Assembly (NCBI GenBank): GCA_021234155.1
Contig: JAJEKV010000002.1
Coordinates: 33,745,123-33,809,122, forward strand
Source: Isoetes taiwanensis
Lineage: Eukaryota; Streptophyta; Lycopodiopsida; Isoetales; Isoetaceae
DNA: 64,000 nt
Direction: 5' to 3'
Translations under genes and position numbers: made by a program
Notes under the pieces: model-generated
Seen by the model: the letters and a program-made list of their open reading frames with translations, nothing else
The model's database searches: none
What the model was told of the DNA's origin: nothing
In this document: in pieces, positions 23,721-36,209 of the stretch
Layout: every line of letters begins with the position of its first letter
Numbering within the stretch: the stretch's first letter is position 1

Positions 23721-23794
23721 CGGCTAGGGCAGATCAGAGCATGTGCTAAGCTTGTGCCGGCTAGGGCAGATCAGAGCATGTGCTAAGCTTGTGC
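23721..23794. repeat. 37-bp tandem duplication
   Basis: CGGCTAGGGCAGATCAGAGC plus a further 17 bp occurs as two exact adjacent copies (23721-23757, 23758-23794). Confidence 0.95.
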
Positions 23795-24137
23795 CAATTC
23801 CCTGCTTTGACGATGGCGGTGCAAGGCGCCATAGCAAGCAAGACAACTCTAGCACCATGGCAAGAATAGTGTGCCCCCCAAATCCATCTTTTTTTGTTCT
23901 TTTTTTTTTTTTGCACGGTTGCCTAAACACCCTCCCCCCCTTCCTGCATTCCTAGCTATGCCACGTGTCGTGCCACGTCAGCTGTTTTTAATCTCAACCA
24001 TTAGATTTCTTAATTTCGCATCGGACGACCATGAAAATTAGAAAGTCCTTGAAAATCACTTCTCCTCTTCTCCAGCCATCCCGATTCCCTCCTCTGCTTC
24101 TGCTTGCTCAACTTTCTTCTAGGCCTTGTCGAATTCG

Positions 24138-24318
24138 ATGGATGGAGCTAATATCAGAAAATTGTTGTCTCAAATGGCAACCCAAGCTAAGGCCGGGGAT
24201 TCTCTGTTTTTCCATTACAAGTGGCCATGGAGTTAGGGTTCTTGCCGAATCTGACGATCTTGATGATACCGGATATGATGAGTGCATTCTTCCGACGGAT
24301 ATGAATCTCATCTCATAA
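24138..24318 (+). pseudogene. type II metacaspase fragment
   Basis: The plus strand from 24138 reads MDGANIRKLLSQMATQAKAG then DSLFFHY. After a one-base insertion near 24220 it continues SGHGVRVLAESDDLDDTGYD and ECILPTDMNLIS. This is the p20 core of a plant metacaspase around the catalytic histidine (SGHG) and the DDDTGYDECI..DMNLI signature. The catalytic-cysteine part and the rest of the gene are absent. Both ends are truncated, and the next recognisable coding sequence, 60 bp downstream, belongs to an unrelated PPR gene. It is a dead fragment. Confidence 0.8.
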
Positions 24319-24370
24319 CAGGTCTTTCTGCTCGGATTATAGAACAATGGATTTAAAGATTGAAATTTCT

Positions 24371-25133
24371 AACGGAATGTGGTTTTATGGAATGCTTTGA
24401 TTTCTGGTTATGTCCAACAGGGACAGCTAAAGGAGGCTCTTCATCTCTTTCATCAAATGCCTCAGCAGAATGTGATATCATGGACAGCCATTATTGTGGG
24501 ACATGTACAAGGGGGGCAGATTAGGGAGGCCTACCAACTATTCCAGCAGATGCCTTATCATGATGTAGTATCCTGGACTGCCATGGTTGTTGGATTTGCC
24601 CAACAAGGCCAGTTACAAGAAGCACTCCAACTTTTCCAAGAAATGCCTTGGCGGAATTTGATCTCTTGGAATGCCATAATTTTAGCATATGCACAACATG
24701 GATATGGTAAGGAAGCATTGGTCGCATTTCAACAAATGAAGCTGGAAAGGTTGATGCCTGTTGAGTTTATTTATAGCAGCATTCTTTCTGCATGAGCCAT
24801 GATGGCCTTGTGGATCAAGGTTGCCAATATTTTGTTTCTGTGGGCCATGACAGTTCCATTGCACCAGTTGTGGACCATTAAGACTGTATGATTGACCTTT
24901 TGGGAAGGGCTGGATATCTGGATGATGCAGAGGCTTTCATTAATAACATGCCATTTTGTCCTAGCATCACCTCATGGAATTCCTTGCTTGGTTCATGCAG
25001 GACTTTCCATAAATTAGAACAGGGAAGGCGCATTGTAGAATATGTATATCAATTTGATCCAGGGAATGATGCAGCATATGTCTTACTAGCAAACCTCTAT
25101 GCAGGCAAAGCATGTGAGCAGGAAATTCAATAA
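24371..25133 (+). pseudogene. PLS-type PPR protein fragment
   Basis: Tandem ~31-residue repeats are clear: NVVLWNALISGYVQQGQLKE, NVISWTAIIVGHVQGGQIRE, DVVSWTAMVVGFAQQGQLQE, NLISWNAIILAYAQHGYGKE. A pre-E/E-like region follows (MIDLLGRAGYLDDAEAFINN; DPGNDAAYVLLANLYA). PLS-PPR proteins bind organellar RNA and act in editing and processing. This copy is broken: a one-base deletion near 24795 disrupts the LSACSH motif, and a TAA near 24880 interrupts the next repeat. The N-terminal repeats and transit peptide are absent, and the first codon of the fragment follows a stop. The C-terminal E+/DYW part is not seen. Confidence 0.85.
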
Positions 25134-28100
25134 CGGTGGATCGTAGAGCCAATAATTCATTGTTTGTCATCTAATGAAGAGCCTTATTTCAATGTATTGA
25201 TTGTTTTCAATATATTGCATTATCAGCGTATGTTTTGCTAGCAAATGTCTAGAAAGCTCATGCACAGAAGTACTATAATGATCGCATCTCTGTTTCTAAG
25301 ACATTGCATTATGGTTTATCATCAATTCAAAAGGTTTGTTGTGTGAGGATGGCATGTGTGAGGATGGCATTTGCTACGGGCACACTTCTACTACATCAAA
25401 GTGAAAGTTTGATGCTTGTTTGGGCTTTGTACTCAGGTTTTGCCCTTTCCCACTTCAGTCTTAGCACGTGGCTTTTTTATTTTATTATGGATTTCTTTGA
25501 CATGTTTATCTTTTTGTTACGTCATTAAGGTTGTGTACCATACGCTTCTGAGGAGCATTGGATATTATGAATTTGTTGTCCTTGCACCATTTCATGCATA
25601 CGTATGTAGCAGTACACAACAGATGGGCAACAGGTAAGCTGTGTGTTTGCTATACTCTTGCTGAACGTTGCAGTAATCTGCTCATTATAGGTGTGTATAC
25701 TGTCCGTTCTACAAGATTAGGCATTGAATTTCTATGGTGTTACACCATCGAAGCACAATACATTTGAAAACATAATTTTGCTCTTCTTTGTTCCTTCTGT
25801 CCCTTATTTTCTTAATCATAAAAATTGTATAATTATTGAGCATCTCTATTATTTACCGTTTTTTAATACCTTTAAACTTTTGATTGCAATGGACAAGATC
25901 CTAAGCTATGCAATCACGAAAATACGGGATGTTCCTTGCAGAATATTAGCGTTCCATTGGACTAGGCTTGCCATTGTAGGTCTCAGCTGATATCTGTGAA
26001 CATACTAGCACACATTAATATTTTTTCCTCAAAAAGGTACGTGTCAGTATTGAAGAAAGCATCAATGAAGAATATCCCAAAAGCATATTTGTAGGAGAAT
26101 TATACAACTCTATCTTGGACTTAAATTATTGAATGATGGTACCGAAATAATGTCACTATAAATGGGGTTATGGCTTAAATGTGGGATCTCGGATTCACGT
26201 TTTTGTTCTTCTAGATTCCTTTCATATTTTTGTTATTTTCTTGCTAGAGCAATCGGATTCTGGATGAGATGGGTTGTAATTCCGGTTTTTTGTGTTTCTA
26301 TTCTAAGCATAGTTATAGATACGAGGCTCCAGTTTTTTGTGTTTCAATTCTAAGCATGCTTAGTAAACTTTCGAGTATTGATTTGTTTAAAAGGCAACCC
26401 ATCGTGCATGCGATCAACACCTTGTTTAGTTTCTTTTCAGATGATGTTATGATAGTGGATATGGAACACGTAAGAAATAAATGCACATATATTGGTTTGG
26501 ATTACTTCCTTTAAGAGTTAATTTGCACCAGATTATTGTCTATTTGTCTATTTTTTTGTATAGATTTTTAGAATAGACCAACGTTTTCTAGAAGCTACGA
26601 TTATGATATGATGTTTCAGCAAGGTTATACTAGACAAACATGCCAGAAATTTATGAGCACTAAACTTGTGGTTTGATGTGCCGACTCAAAGGTTATTATA
26701 GATTTGCAGGTGGAAAAATCTGTTGAATTTGGACAGAGACTCAGGAACAGATTGCTATAAACAATGGTCATAAGACATATGGCAAACAATGATTAATTGG
26801 TTCAATAGGACTACCACGTTTGACCTCACATCTAACAGACGAAATTTCCTTTGACAGACCATCATCGTTGAAGTAAATTTATCTCTAACATGGAGGGAAT
26901 GGATGCCAATACTAAACCCATCAATTCTAAGACTCTTGCAAATTCAGTGCTGGTGTCTTTTTCTTTTGTATAGAGATACCTACTCAAGGTAGAGCTTGCC
27001 AACTGTTTTATAATTTTGCAGTAATGGAAGTTAGGCTTTTTAAAAGCATGGTTGACCTCCATTATTTGTGTAAACATGTGTTATGGCTTGGTGAGCAAAT
27101 TTTCTGCCAAGTCATTTTGTCTTACGCAAGTTTGGCATAGGTTGGAGTTGGATATTGTCTTTGAATTCGACATTACCATGTGGACATCATCATTATTTTT
27201 TTTTGGCCCTAAATGATAGCAGCCTCTGACTATATTACTTTGAAGATAGAAATCAGTTATATGCATTGCCATGTTTTATTTAAATCCATAGCTAATAGAG
27301 ATTTGAATTTTAAGTAACCACATGGTATCAAATATCTACAGTTCAGTAGATGCATCTGTCTGGTGCAGAACAAAAATAAATTGACAACAGTCTATACCAC
27401 CCTTTGGCATGAGCCAGAATAGGTTAATCTCTTCCAAACTATTAACCATTTCCATGCTGCATTGCACAAGACACTAACACATATCTTGCTGCAATTTGAT
27501 ATTGCAATTCTGAAATCAACATGGATGCTCTGAATAGTAAACATTGAGATCTGTAGACTTCTAAATATTGTGGAAGAAGATGATACTTCATGATTGATAA
27601 TGCGTGGTTGAGGCATTTAGTAGCATATACACTCAAAAAGCATCCATCCTTCCTGGCCATGTTCGTATGCGGCTGTCGTTAAGTTCAATGATACAAGCAG
27701 CAAAGCCACCGTAAGCAACCTTTAAATTAGCTTAGATGTGCACAAAGGCACTGATGTGTGCTTTCTCATATATGAGGTTTGGCACATGCCCCCCTGAAAT
27801 CATGCCATAATGGACTGTCCCTGTTTCCATCTTAACAATTTTTCCAGGCCAATTTCAATGCAAGCTTTGCCATGCTGCCGCTGCAGATGTTGAGTTATCT
27901 GGTTTCAACATTCTTGGGACTTCTTAAAGATATTACAATGTTCCCAATGTTTGTTATGATAGTAACCATTTCTGTTTGGAACATTTTAAATGGCATTCAT
28001 GCAGATGTGGAGTCATACAGTTAGGTCAATTCATGTTAGAGATGTGACTTACATTTATAGTAGGTATTCGTCTCTATATATCATCAGGCATGTATATTCT

Positions 28101-30468
28101 TATCTTTAACATACCGCTTTAATATTGTACTTCGCACATGCTTGCAATTTATAAGTCTCTTCACGTACGATATATCAAATGCTAAAAAAGACCCAAAATA
28201 TGACATAATATAGCACCACATTGACATTGATCAATCACAATTGCCTTCCCAAATTTGCATTCACGACATTTTTAGCACATGCAACTATTACACATATCCT
28301 AAATCCACTGATCTTTTGTGTAACGTGAGGAAGGATCTTTCATGTTCCTTCATTGACAAAAGATATAGGACAACAGAACTTGTAAGATACAGACAAATAT
28401 GTGTTTATCTTTATTGTTATGGGGGGCTACAATCCGTATCTGTTTTGCATAGTCTAATATCAACAATTCATTAATGTATTGACAAAATCGACCGGTGTGT
28501 GCGGTTCCTAAACTGAGAGTTACAAACTATTCTACGTTTAACAAGAAGCTGTTCATATTGTTTGGAAGTTATATAAAGAGATACTGACCTTTTACTTGGA
28601 GAGATTCAGAGAGATGGACTCCTTGACAGCAGAGAATTCCACTTGGCGCCCATTCGTTGCTCCCTTCATCGCGCGACTCTGTGAGAAAGTATGCATTTTG
28701 CATTCACTTTAGCCATTTGACAATGTCAATGTCTGAGAAAACCTTTATTATGGATGCAAAAGCGCATGCAAACCTGTAAACGAATTAGGACCACTGAGAT
28801 TCCGTGCTAACGCGTTTACCATCTACTGCGATGTCTTCAAGATGCCCTGCAATGGCCTGAACATGCAGATCATCAAAATGCAGGAGTCATTTGAATATCT
28901 CCTTGAAGAAATTTAATGTAATAGTAATACAACTCTTTACATTCTGACTTAATTAATAATTAATACACAGCTAGACAGCTGTTCCCAGTCCCAACTCCCA
29001 AGTAGCCAATGTAAGCACCTGCCTTGCTACAACTTTCAATCCAACGATAACAAAGGACCTTATTAGACGTTATTATTTTTTGTAAACTATTATTATTATT
29101 CGCTTTCATCTTCGTGCTATGGCCATGTAATGGTCTATGTGTATACTTAGAAATTATATCTATTTATTTTCTTCTTCTTACTAGGATCCTGACCTTTTTA
29201 CATTATGTCTAATGCAATCTTTTTGCAAGAGGATATATTCAATAGTACATGTGGTAGGCAATATGTATATTTCATCACCTTTAATTCAATTCTAGACCAT
29301 CATTTAGTTATGATTCCATAATATCGGGGCACTCTCTAGCTAATATGACGTGACAATGGAATGGGGAAGCTAACAACTTTGTCTTTTCCACATTAGTTGT
29401 TGTGTGAACAAAACTTTTTGCAAAATAACATAGTGATGAAAGACATGTTAAATTGTATTGGTAGCATGAAAAAATAAGCACATCTAGTTACATAACCATA
29501 ACATCTAAGTGAGGCCACACAACTGCAAAGTATCCTTCTATTATTGAGTATATTAGTCCATAACTTCTTCTAATGCATGTAAACTGAAGGTGGCATGATA
29601 GTATGAAATGCTTAAATTTACAATGTTGTACAACTGGTTCATTGTCTTTTCTTGTTCGAGCAAGTAGGAGTACACGTAGGTCTATCTAGGTCTTAAGATT
29701 ATGTCCACAAAAGATCTTCTTGGTGGGCTCACTTACCATGATCATTTTATTGCAAACAACTACAATAAGGCATGCCATTGTAGAATTTGTTGGAAACGAA
29801 TCACAAGAAAGCAGTGCAAGGAGGTGGTTGCAGTGAAAAATATCACATTTTCACTAATAATAAATGAATGCAGCATGGCATTTGCAAGGTTGGCACCATC
29901 AAGAACCATAAGGGTGCAATTATCATTATTAAATTTGTTGTTTCATCTTTCTCTCTGTTATAGGTGTCAGCTTGGCTGTTGCAAATAATGGACATGCTAA
30001 ATACTAGAACGCGTACTTGGTGTCAAAAATAGTGAAACATGTTTCTGTGTCAAAAATGGCATGGAATTACAAATTGAGAAAGAAACATGTGGAATGTGAA
30101 ACCAAGGCAGTGTTGTGCACGACTTACAGCTAATACAAATAAGGCTGATCTAGGATTTTTCCTTGTGTTCGATTGTAGGGTTGTTATGTATAGGGTTTAA
30201 TTAAGATTAGGCAACTTTGCATTGGTTTAAGCATACAAACAGATGAAGGATTTACATGCAAAGATAAGCCTAATTGCAGTGGCATGGCAAAAAGGTGTTT
30301 GGGACTAAAAACATAGATCTACAGCAATGTCCTCTTTATTTAGGGTCTAGTCAGCATTCTTAGGGGGACCCTTATGTGACACCAAATCAATCAATTCCAG
30401 GGCCCATTGGCATCCAATACAATGCATAAAAGAGGAGGAGGAATGCAAAGATGTAAGAGAAGCAGAAA
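25134..30468. other. 5.3 kb AT-rich intergenic DNA, no firm gene
   Basis: No intact gene was recognised. Two weak possibilities were seen: a short frame with a GTATGC donor at 28615-28690 (WRPFVAPFIARLCEK on plus, or GATNGRQVEFSAVKE on minus), and a minus-strand segment near 28790-28880 (FDDLHVQAIAGHLEDIAVDG) that looks exon-like. A minus-strand stretch at 26862-27272 has faint resemblance to the end of a copia RNase H but is not convincing. Confidence 0.35.
26284..26360. repeat. 47-bp imperfect tandem duplication
   Basis: GTTTTTTGTGTTTCTATTCT followed by AAGCAT recurs 47 bp later as GTTTTTTGTGTTTCAATTCT followed by AAGCAT. Confidence 0.75.
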
Positions 30469-31657
30469 ATGGAGGTTCAAGCCAATCTAGCAGTGGCAAT
30501 TGTATTGAGTTTCATAGCATTAAGCTATGGAGCTGAAGTGGGTGCACCATTTGGGGATTTCTTTGAAACAAGCAGTGACAATAATCATATCCAGATGGTG
30601 AATGGAGGCAAGGAAGTGAATCTCATTTTGGATCGAAGCTCTGCCTCTGGATTTGCATCTAAAGACAAGTATTTGTATGGCTATGTGGGCATGCAACTCA
30701 AATTGGTGGCAGGAGATTCAGCAGGCACAGTTACTGCTTACTATGTAAGGGCACAAATTTTTTCGACATTATAGTTAGTTTGTAGCCTTAGATTTGGTAT
30801 GGTGAAAAATTCCAATTTATGTTATTTACTTATATTGTATTATGATTATGAAGCTTGCATCTGGAGGCTCTGCTCACGATGAGATAGATTTTGAGTTCTT
30901 GGGGAATGTAAGCGGGGAGCCATATATTCTACAATCGAATATATATGCAGCAGGGGTAGGGAACAGGGAGGTGAGGCACTATTTATGGTTTGATCCGACA
31001 ACTGATTTCCACACGTATTCGGTGGTGTGGAACAAGCAGCAGATTGTGTAAGTACTTCCGAAACAGAGAATTGGGTGATGTTTGATTTGGTAAATATAGA
31101 TCAGAAATGTTTTCTGTAATGTTTTGAGTCGTAATGTTTCGATTGGAAATGTTTTGTGGAAGTATAGTCTCTGCTTCTAAAACAGAGAATTGGGTTGCGT
31201 TTGATTTGACAAAATAAGATTCATTATATTGATATGGTTAACTTATGGTTGATTTGGTAAAATATTGATTGGAAAAGTTTTGGGTATCAGGTTTTATGTG
31301 GATTCAAAGCCGATAAGGGTGTTCAAAAACAACCAGAATCTGGGAGTGCCATATCCAACGAGTCAGCCAATGGGGGTGTATTCGAGTCTATGGAATGCGG
31401 ACGACTGGGCGACGAGGGGAGGTCTGGTGAAGACGGACTGGTCACATGCGCCGTTTGTGGCGTCGTATCGTAACTTCAACATTCAAGCATGCAGCTCCTC
31501 AGGCTGCCCATCGAATACCTGGTGGGACAAGCCAGAGCACTACTCGCTCTCAGCTGCCGAGCTAGACCAGCTCAACTGGGTCAACAAAAATTACATGATC
31601 TACAACTACTGCACTGATACGGCCAGATTCGCCCAGAAGCCGCCAGAATGCTCTTAA
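30469..31657 (+). CDS. xyloglucan endotransglucosylase/hydrolase (GH16), three exons, 278 aa
   Basis: Exons 30469-30744, 30854-31047 and 31291-31657 join in phase across GT-AG introns (108 and 243 bp). XTHs cut and rejoin or hydrolyse xyloglucan in the cell wall. Residues 1-22 form a hydrophobic signal peptide ([14 protein letters not shown]), so the product is secreted. The GH16 active site [10 protein letters not shown] spans residues 100-109; E102 is the expected nucleophile and E106 the acid/base. The usual N-glycosylation site follows at N110-V-S. The C-terminal XET domain has its conserved tryptophans and cysteine pairs ([14 protein letters not shown]...C). Length is normal for the family and no inactivating change is seen. 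Start ATG 30469 opens directly into the signal peptide. This is one of only two intact host genes here. The specific XTH member, and whether it is a transglucosylase or hydrolase, cannot be told. Confidence 0.95.
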
Positions 31658-31668
31658 ATCTGCTGCCT

Positions 31669-31698
31669 TCATATTCATATTCATATTCATATTCATAT
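31669..31698. repeat. ATATTC microsatellite in XTH 3' region
   Basis: Five tandem CATATT/ATATTC units lie about 12 bp after the XTH stop codon, probably within the 3' untranslated region. Confidence 0.9.
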
Positions 31699-31699
31699 C

Positions 31700-33504
31700 C
31701 CTAATATATGCACTTAGAATCCTCCCGAAGCCTCTGTCTCACCTACTGTATAGCGCAAATAAGTCCCTCGCGTTTTTGTCTGCACCTTGGATCCACCAAT
31801 AAAGCTTACGTACTCCCGTATCAGACCCACTTAGCTGGCATTCTGTCCTGATGCTAGACGTCTTGTCACCTTCTATCTCTGCCCTTCTTCCCACGTGCAT
31901 CCCTCCTCCTCTACCTTGCCACGTACCATCCCTCCCTGCCCTCCACCACTCGTGCATCCCTCGTCCATTATCCAGCTTACGTACCATTAGCTCTTTGCCT
32001 GGACCCATCGAGGCCTTGTCGTCAATAATCATGCCCTATATACGGCTTCATTGCAACGATGTGACATCGCCTAAAGGTTATTATTTTAATCCTGCCGACA
32101 CTTTGTCTCTCCCCGTGTCCACTGTGCTTGAACCTTCGAATCTCATTTAATCATCATTTTGTCAGTTCCAATGTTGTTGCTTGCGCCATTCGAGATGCAA
32201 GGTGGCATTTTTATACCTTAATGAGGGTTTCATTCTTCCATATATGCTATCTGTAGCCTAATCTATTATGGTTCTTTTTAGTACATCATTATCTCATGGG
32301 TGTCATTTGGCTTTTCTGAGTAATGGATGACATACTAACCATAAGAATATGCACCTCATGTTCATAAGGTCTAGGGTCACAAAGTGGCACACGAAAGAAC
32401 CTCTTATGTTTTAGTTCTTTTTATTCTTTGGCACCTCATTTAGCCACTAATTTAGATACAAACTAGTTCTCTTGTATATATAATAATATCAACACTTTAC
32501 AGCAAATGAGCCATAATCAAAAGCCCAAGTTGAGATATTTCTTGCATATGAAAATTGCTTGTTTTGCTCACCAATTCACAAGCTAATCTTATTCATAACT
32601 AGCATACGGGTTGGGTATCTTTCTCCTATTCTTTAGAAAGACAATGGGAAAGACAATGGAACAAATCGAGAGTTTTGCCGATTTTTGCGAGCCTCAACTA
32701 GAATGATAGTTTTGTCAACATTTGGAGTCATCTAGTAAGCTACATGAAAGTAACTTAATGACCTCCCATGTTGATCCTTCTAGATCTTTGATATTAAGCC
32801 AAATAACTACTAGTAACTATTCAATTGCCTGCATCACATCTTTTAAAGATACTCAAAGAAATAATCTTGACAAGCTAGACAATGAAATTTTACGAGTTCC
32901 TCATCTTCAATTCCCTTTGAACTGCAAACTCTACTAGTCCAATATTTCCTATAATTGTACATCATCTTGGAGTTCTGACATGACAATGTGATTTGGTTGG
33001 ATGCACTCTTAAATATGATTGTAACATACAAGAAATTAATCATGGCAACCAAGGCCTCCATGAAAATTTCTTTTATTCGAGACGGTGCAAAAGATACCGT
33101 GCATGGACTCCAAGCAATGTTAAAATTTCAACGTCCGATGTAGATAGAAAATGGTGCTCAAAATTACCTAGTGTCGTCAAGAGTAAGTGTGGAAGATGTC
33201 TTGAGCATGTGTGAGGAAAGTTTATGAGTTTACAGCAGTCTGAGAGAGAGAACTAGTATCAAATATCCAAATGGGACATTGAGCTATATACTAATAATAT
33301 GTAGATGACTTGACAAAAAATGTGTGGTTATATTGCATATCTCACACCATGATGATTTATCCACATGCAGAAAAAATATAATATTATTTTGAGTCTCTCA
33401 AGATGGACTTTCAAGTTTGGGGTTCTCCTCCTGAAGTTTGAGTTATTAAACGATGCGATATTTAAAAAAAATAGAGGTATATTGGTAAAGGGGCATTTCA
33501 TAAA
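31700..33504. other. no recognised gene
   Basis: 31850-32000 is pyrimidine-rich and gives proline-rich open frames with no motif. The remainder to 33504 is AT-rich without splice-linked coding. Nothing can be named. Confidence 0.4.
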
Positions 33505-33667
33505 TAAACAAGGTGCTGCGCACGGAGGGTTGCCCTCCGTGACCCGAGAGCGAAATGGCTTAAATCACACTTCAAAGTCATGTTTTCGAGCATATACTGA
33601 CATATACTTGGAATATGCCACAAACCCCATGGATGAGGGTTTTCCCCTTAGGGGCAACCCAAAAAAC
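33505..33667 (+). mobile_element. short (~160 bp) copy of the nested 7.7-9.6 kb element
   Basis: It begins AAGGTGCTGCGCACGGAGGG then TTGCCCTCCGT, making a small palindrome (ACGGAGGGTTGCCCTCCGT). It ends CCCTTAGGGGCAACCC plus an A run. Both termini match those of the 1.85-kb element at 7742-9591, including ~40 bp inside the right end (ATATACTTGGAATATGCC against ATATACCTAGGATATGCC). An A-tail at one end and short length also fit a SINE-like element, but no clear tRNA-derived box pair was seen. Confidence 0.6.
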
Positions 33668-33971
33668 TGGACTCAAACATATCAGTGGAATGCTATTTCC
33701 ATGCCCAATTCATAATTCATAAGGCAAGGCATTCAAATACGCTAATAACTCACAGATTGAATGTTGCAAATAGGAAAAAGAAACACAATTCATTGGTTCC
33801 ATTCAAACCTTGAACATATCGAAAGACGAGAAGCAAGAATGATGATTTCGTTGGTGTTTTAGTTTTCTTTATCGGGGCTCAACACATGCACGCACTGTAG
33901 CCCGGTTCTCCAAGATTCAATGAATTCGATTTTTTATTGCTATTTTTGTTTTCTAAATTTGAAATTGGCTC

Positions 33972-34570
33972 CAGAATTACGCTAGTTCTACAGTGCAAGT
34001 TCGGGCAACGCTTCTACGGTGTTTTTGGCAAACTAGTTGTTTTTGAAAAATTGTTATTTTTAATCTTTCTCTTTCTTGGAGTTGATTGATAGTTGCGTAG
34101 CGATATAAATTAGTTGTCGATGGGGCAGGCGCAAAGGGGGACTTATTTTGATGTGCCACTAGGGTTGGAGTTGGGGTTGGTGTAGAGGGATAATTTTTAT
34201 ACATGGACTTTGAGGATTTGCTTAGTCAACTTTTACATAAGATATGGAGGGAGAGTAGGAATGGGCCAGGTGCAAAGGGGGGCAGGTGAATAGCGAGGTT
34301 TTTTATGTTAAAGTTATGCCATTTCCTATGGTGCAAGTTCGGGCAGCACTTTCGAAATTACGCTAGTTCTACACTGCAAGTTCGGGCAATGCTTCTACAA
34401 TATTTTTGGTAAGCTAGTTGATCCTGTATGTTATTTTTAATCCTTGTCTTTCTGGGAGTTGATTGCTAGTTGCCTGGGTATATAGATTATTTATCAATAG
34501 GGCAAGTGCCGGGAGGGGGGGCTTATTTTAATGCACCACGGGGTTGGGATTGCAGTTGGTGCAGAGGGGG
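33972..34570. repeat. two direct copies of a ~215-bp repeat, ~385 bp apart
   Basis: AATTACGCTAGTTCTACAGTGC followed by AAGTTCGGGCAACGCTTCTA recurs near 34357 with scattered differences. Similarity runs through GAGTTGATTG and a G-rich part (GGGTTGGAGTTGGGGTTGG against GGGTTGGGATTGCAGTTGG). A third partial trace (GGTGCAAGTTCGGGCAGCAC) lies at 34338. Confidence 0.75.
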
Positions 34571-34731
34571 CACAAGACTGGCCAATTTAGAATTACACAA
34601 GATGAATTAGAAAGCAAGACAATATTTCTAGTGGAGGGATGTATGATCATGAAGCAGTCATCAAAGCCACTATTTCTAGAGCTTTTTCCATTGGTTGGGT
34701 TGAGCAAAAAGGGGAGAAGAGGGTAAGGGGT

Positions 34732-34853
34732 ATTTTGAAAAAGTTGTCAGATAATTATATTGTGTTGTGTGAGAGTGATGTCAGCTTTTAGCTCCCTGTT
34801 GTTTAAAAAAGTTGTCGAATAATTACATTGTGTTGTGTGAAAGTGTTGCTTTA
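34732..34853. repeat. two ~40-bp direct copies
   Basis: AAAAAGTTGTCAGATAATTA plus TATTGTGTTGTGTGAGAGTG at ~34737 recurs at ~34807 as AAAAAGTTGTCGAATAATTA plus CATTGTGTTGTGTGAAAGTG. Confidence 0.8.
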
Positions 34854-34854
34854 T

Positions 34855-36156
34855 AATGTGCATAACTAGTTGTGTTAGTGTGTTAAGACAAGTTTGGTGT
34901 TGCATGTGTTAGCTGTCAAAACACGAACTTAGAAACCTAGTGGACATATAAAATTTCTCGAAAATCAAGCATAGATTTGAAAGGAATAAAACAGGTGAGG
35001 TCGAAATTGCATCAGTTTAATACATCCTACTGGAACAGTACATTTAAGGAGAATATTCAGGCATGAAAATTCTCAAAGATTCTGCTGGTAGACGGCATTA
35101 GATTCCAATTTGCCTTTCATAAACTGGTAGTGCACAAGCCTGCCTTGTGCTACCTTGTGTAAGGGCAGACCCAAGGTCACTGCATCTCGTTTTATGCCCT
35201 CTTGCTTCATGTTCTTAAAATATTCAACTGCACAAATTCCCTTCATAGCACTCAAAAAAATGATTGCAATCCCAGCAACCACTATAACTCAATCACAACA
35301 TCTTGCTCTGCCGGCTCCATAAAGATGTTGTATGCTTCTAGAGTATTACCAGACTGCATACAATAAGGATTTTCTGAGCGGCGCTAGGCATATAATTAAA
35401 GACAACGAGAAGTAGTTGGTTATCCTCTGTGTGCATTGCAATGATGTTCCAAACAGTGGCTTCTAGTCTAAAGATTCCATATCCACAAAGCTCAAAAGGA
35501 AGATGGCAAAGATCCCTAACTTGAATGAAGCAGGAGCCAATTACATATACTACAGGGTACCAAGAGGCTGTGCAGATGGAACTGCATCTATGCTTGTTTA
35601 AGAAGTATACATCCATTCACATGCATCTTCTTATTGTCATATCTTCTTAATGATATGATGCTAGGTCAATGCTTGCTACATAGCCCGGCACCTTTGACTG
35701 ATTACCATATTAGCATAAACATAATAAAACAACAACTCTCTAACTGCAAATTTTAGCCCAATGATGACTTACCTGGATGTTGCTCCATAGAAATAGCATT
35801 GTAGAATCAAGAAGCACAATGCAAATCTAAGAGCCCATATTCTTTGGCAACTGTATTTTATGTGCTAGACTAGAACGAGAAGCAAACCATGGTTGTAGCA
35901 TCAAATGGGCTGCTTAACAATCATGGTATTGCAGAGCTACAATGCTGGAATAGAACATTAAGAAGTGAAAGTGAAGATGAATTCAGATGTGTTTGTTGGT
36001 TAAAATAAGCTAAAGCAACTTAATACATCATAATCTCCGTGTGTTCATAACTTACATTGTGCGTTGGCCAATGGCATGAGATTTTCATGTGGCTCCTTCT
36101 CTGCTACATGTGGACATGAGTTAAGTTTGCATAAGGTGTGCCAGTTATGCTCCAGC
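34855..36156. other. no recognised gene
   Basis: Minus-strand frames at 35073-35282 and 35338-35616 look weakly coding (for example CAVEYFKNMKQEGIKRDAVT) and may be remnants of one gene, but no family is recognisable. The left end of the large element begins at 36157. Confidence 0.35.
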
Positions 36157-36209
36157 TGCAAAACAGAGTTGCATTTGAAACGGGAGTGTTGCACAACTCC
36201 CGTTTCAAA
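36157..36209. repeat. left terminal inverted repeat with 14-bp hairpin
   Basis: The terminal repeat runs 36157-36186. Overlapping it, TTTGAAACGGGAGT (36174-36187) pairs with ACTCCCGTTTCAAA (36196-36209) around an 8-nt loop. The end therefore contains the inner motif twice, in opposite orientations. Confidence 0.75.

Noticed and set aside
26862-27272. Minus-strand frames with RQNDLAENLLTKP, reminiscent of the end of copia RNase H
   Set aside because: Only about ten residues fit, and no reverse transcriptase, integrase or LTR was found nearby.
30423-30433. ATAAAAG as TATA box for the XTH gene
   Set aside because: It lies only ~40 bp before the start codon and would leave almost no 5' untranslated region; not convincing.
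31851-32150. 99-codon proline/serine-rich open frame
   Set aside because: It follows a pyrimidine-rich DNA tract and has no domain or splice context.
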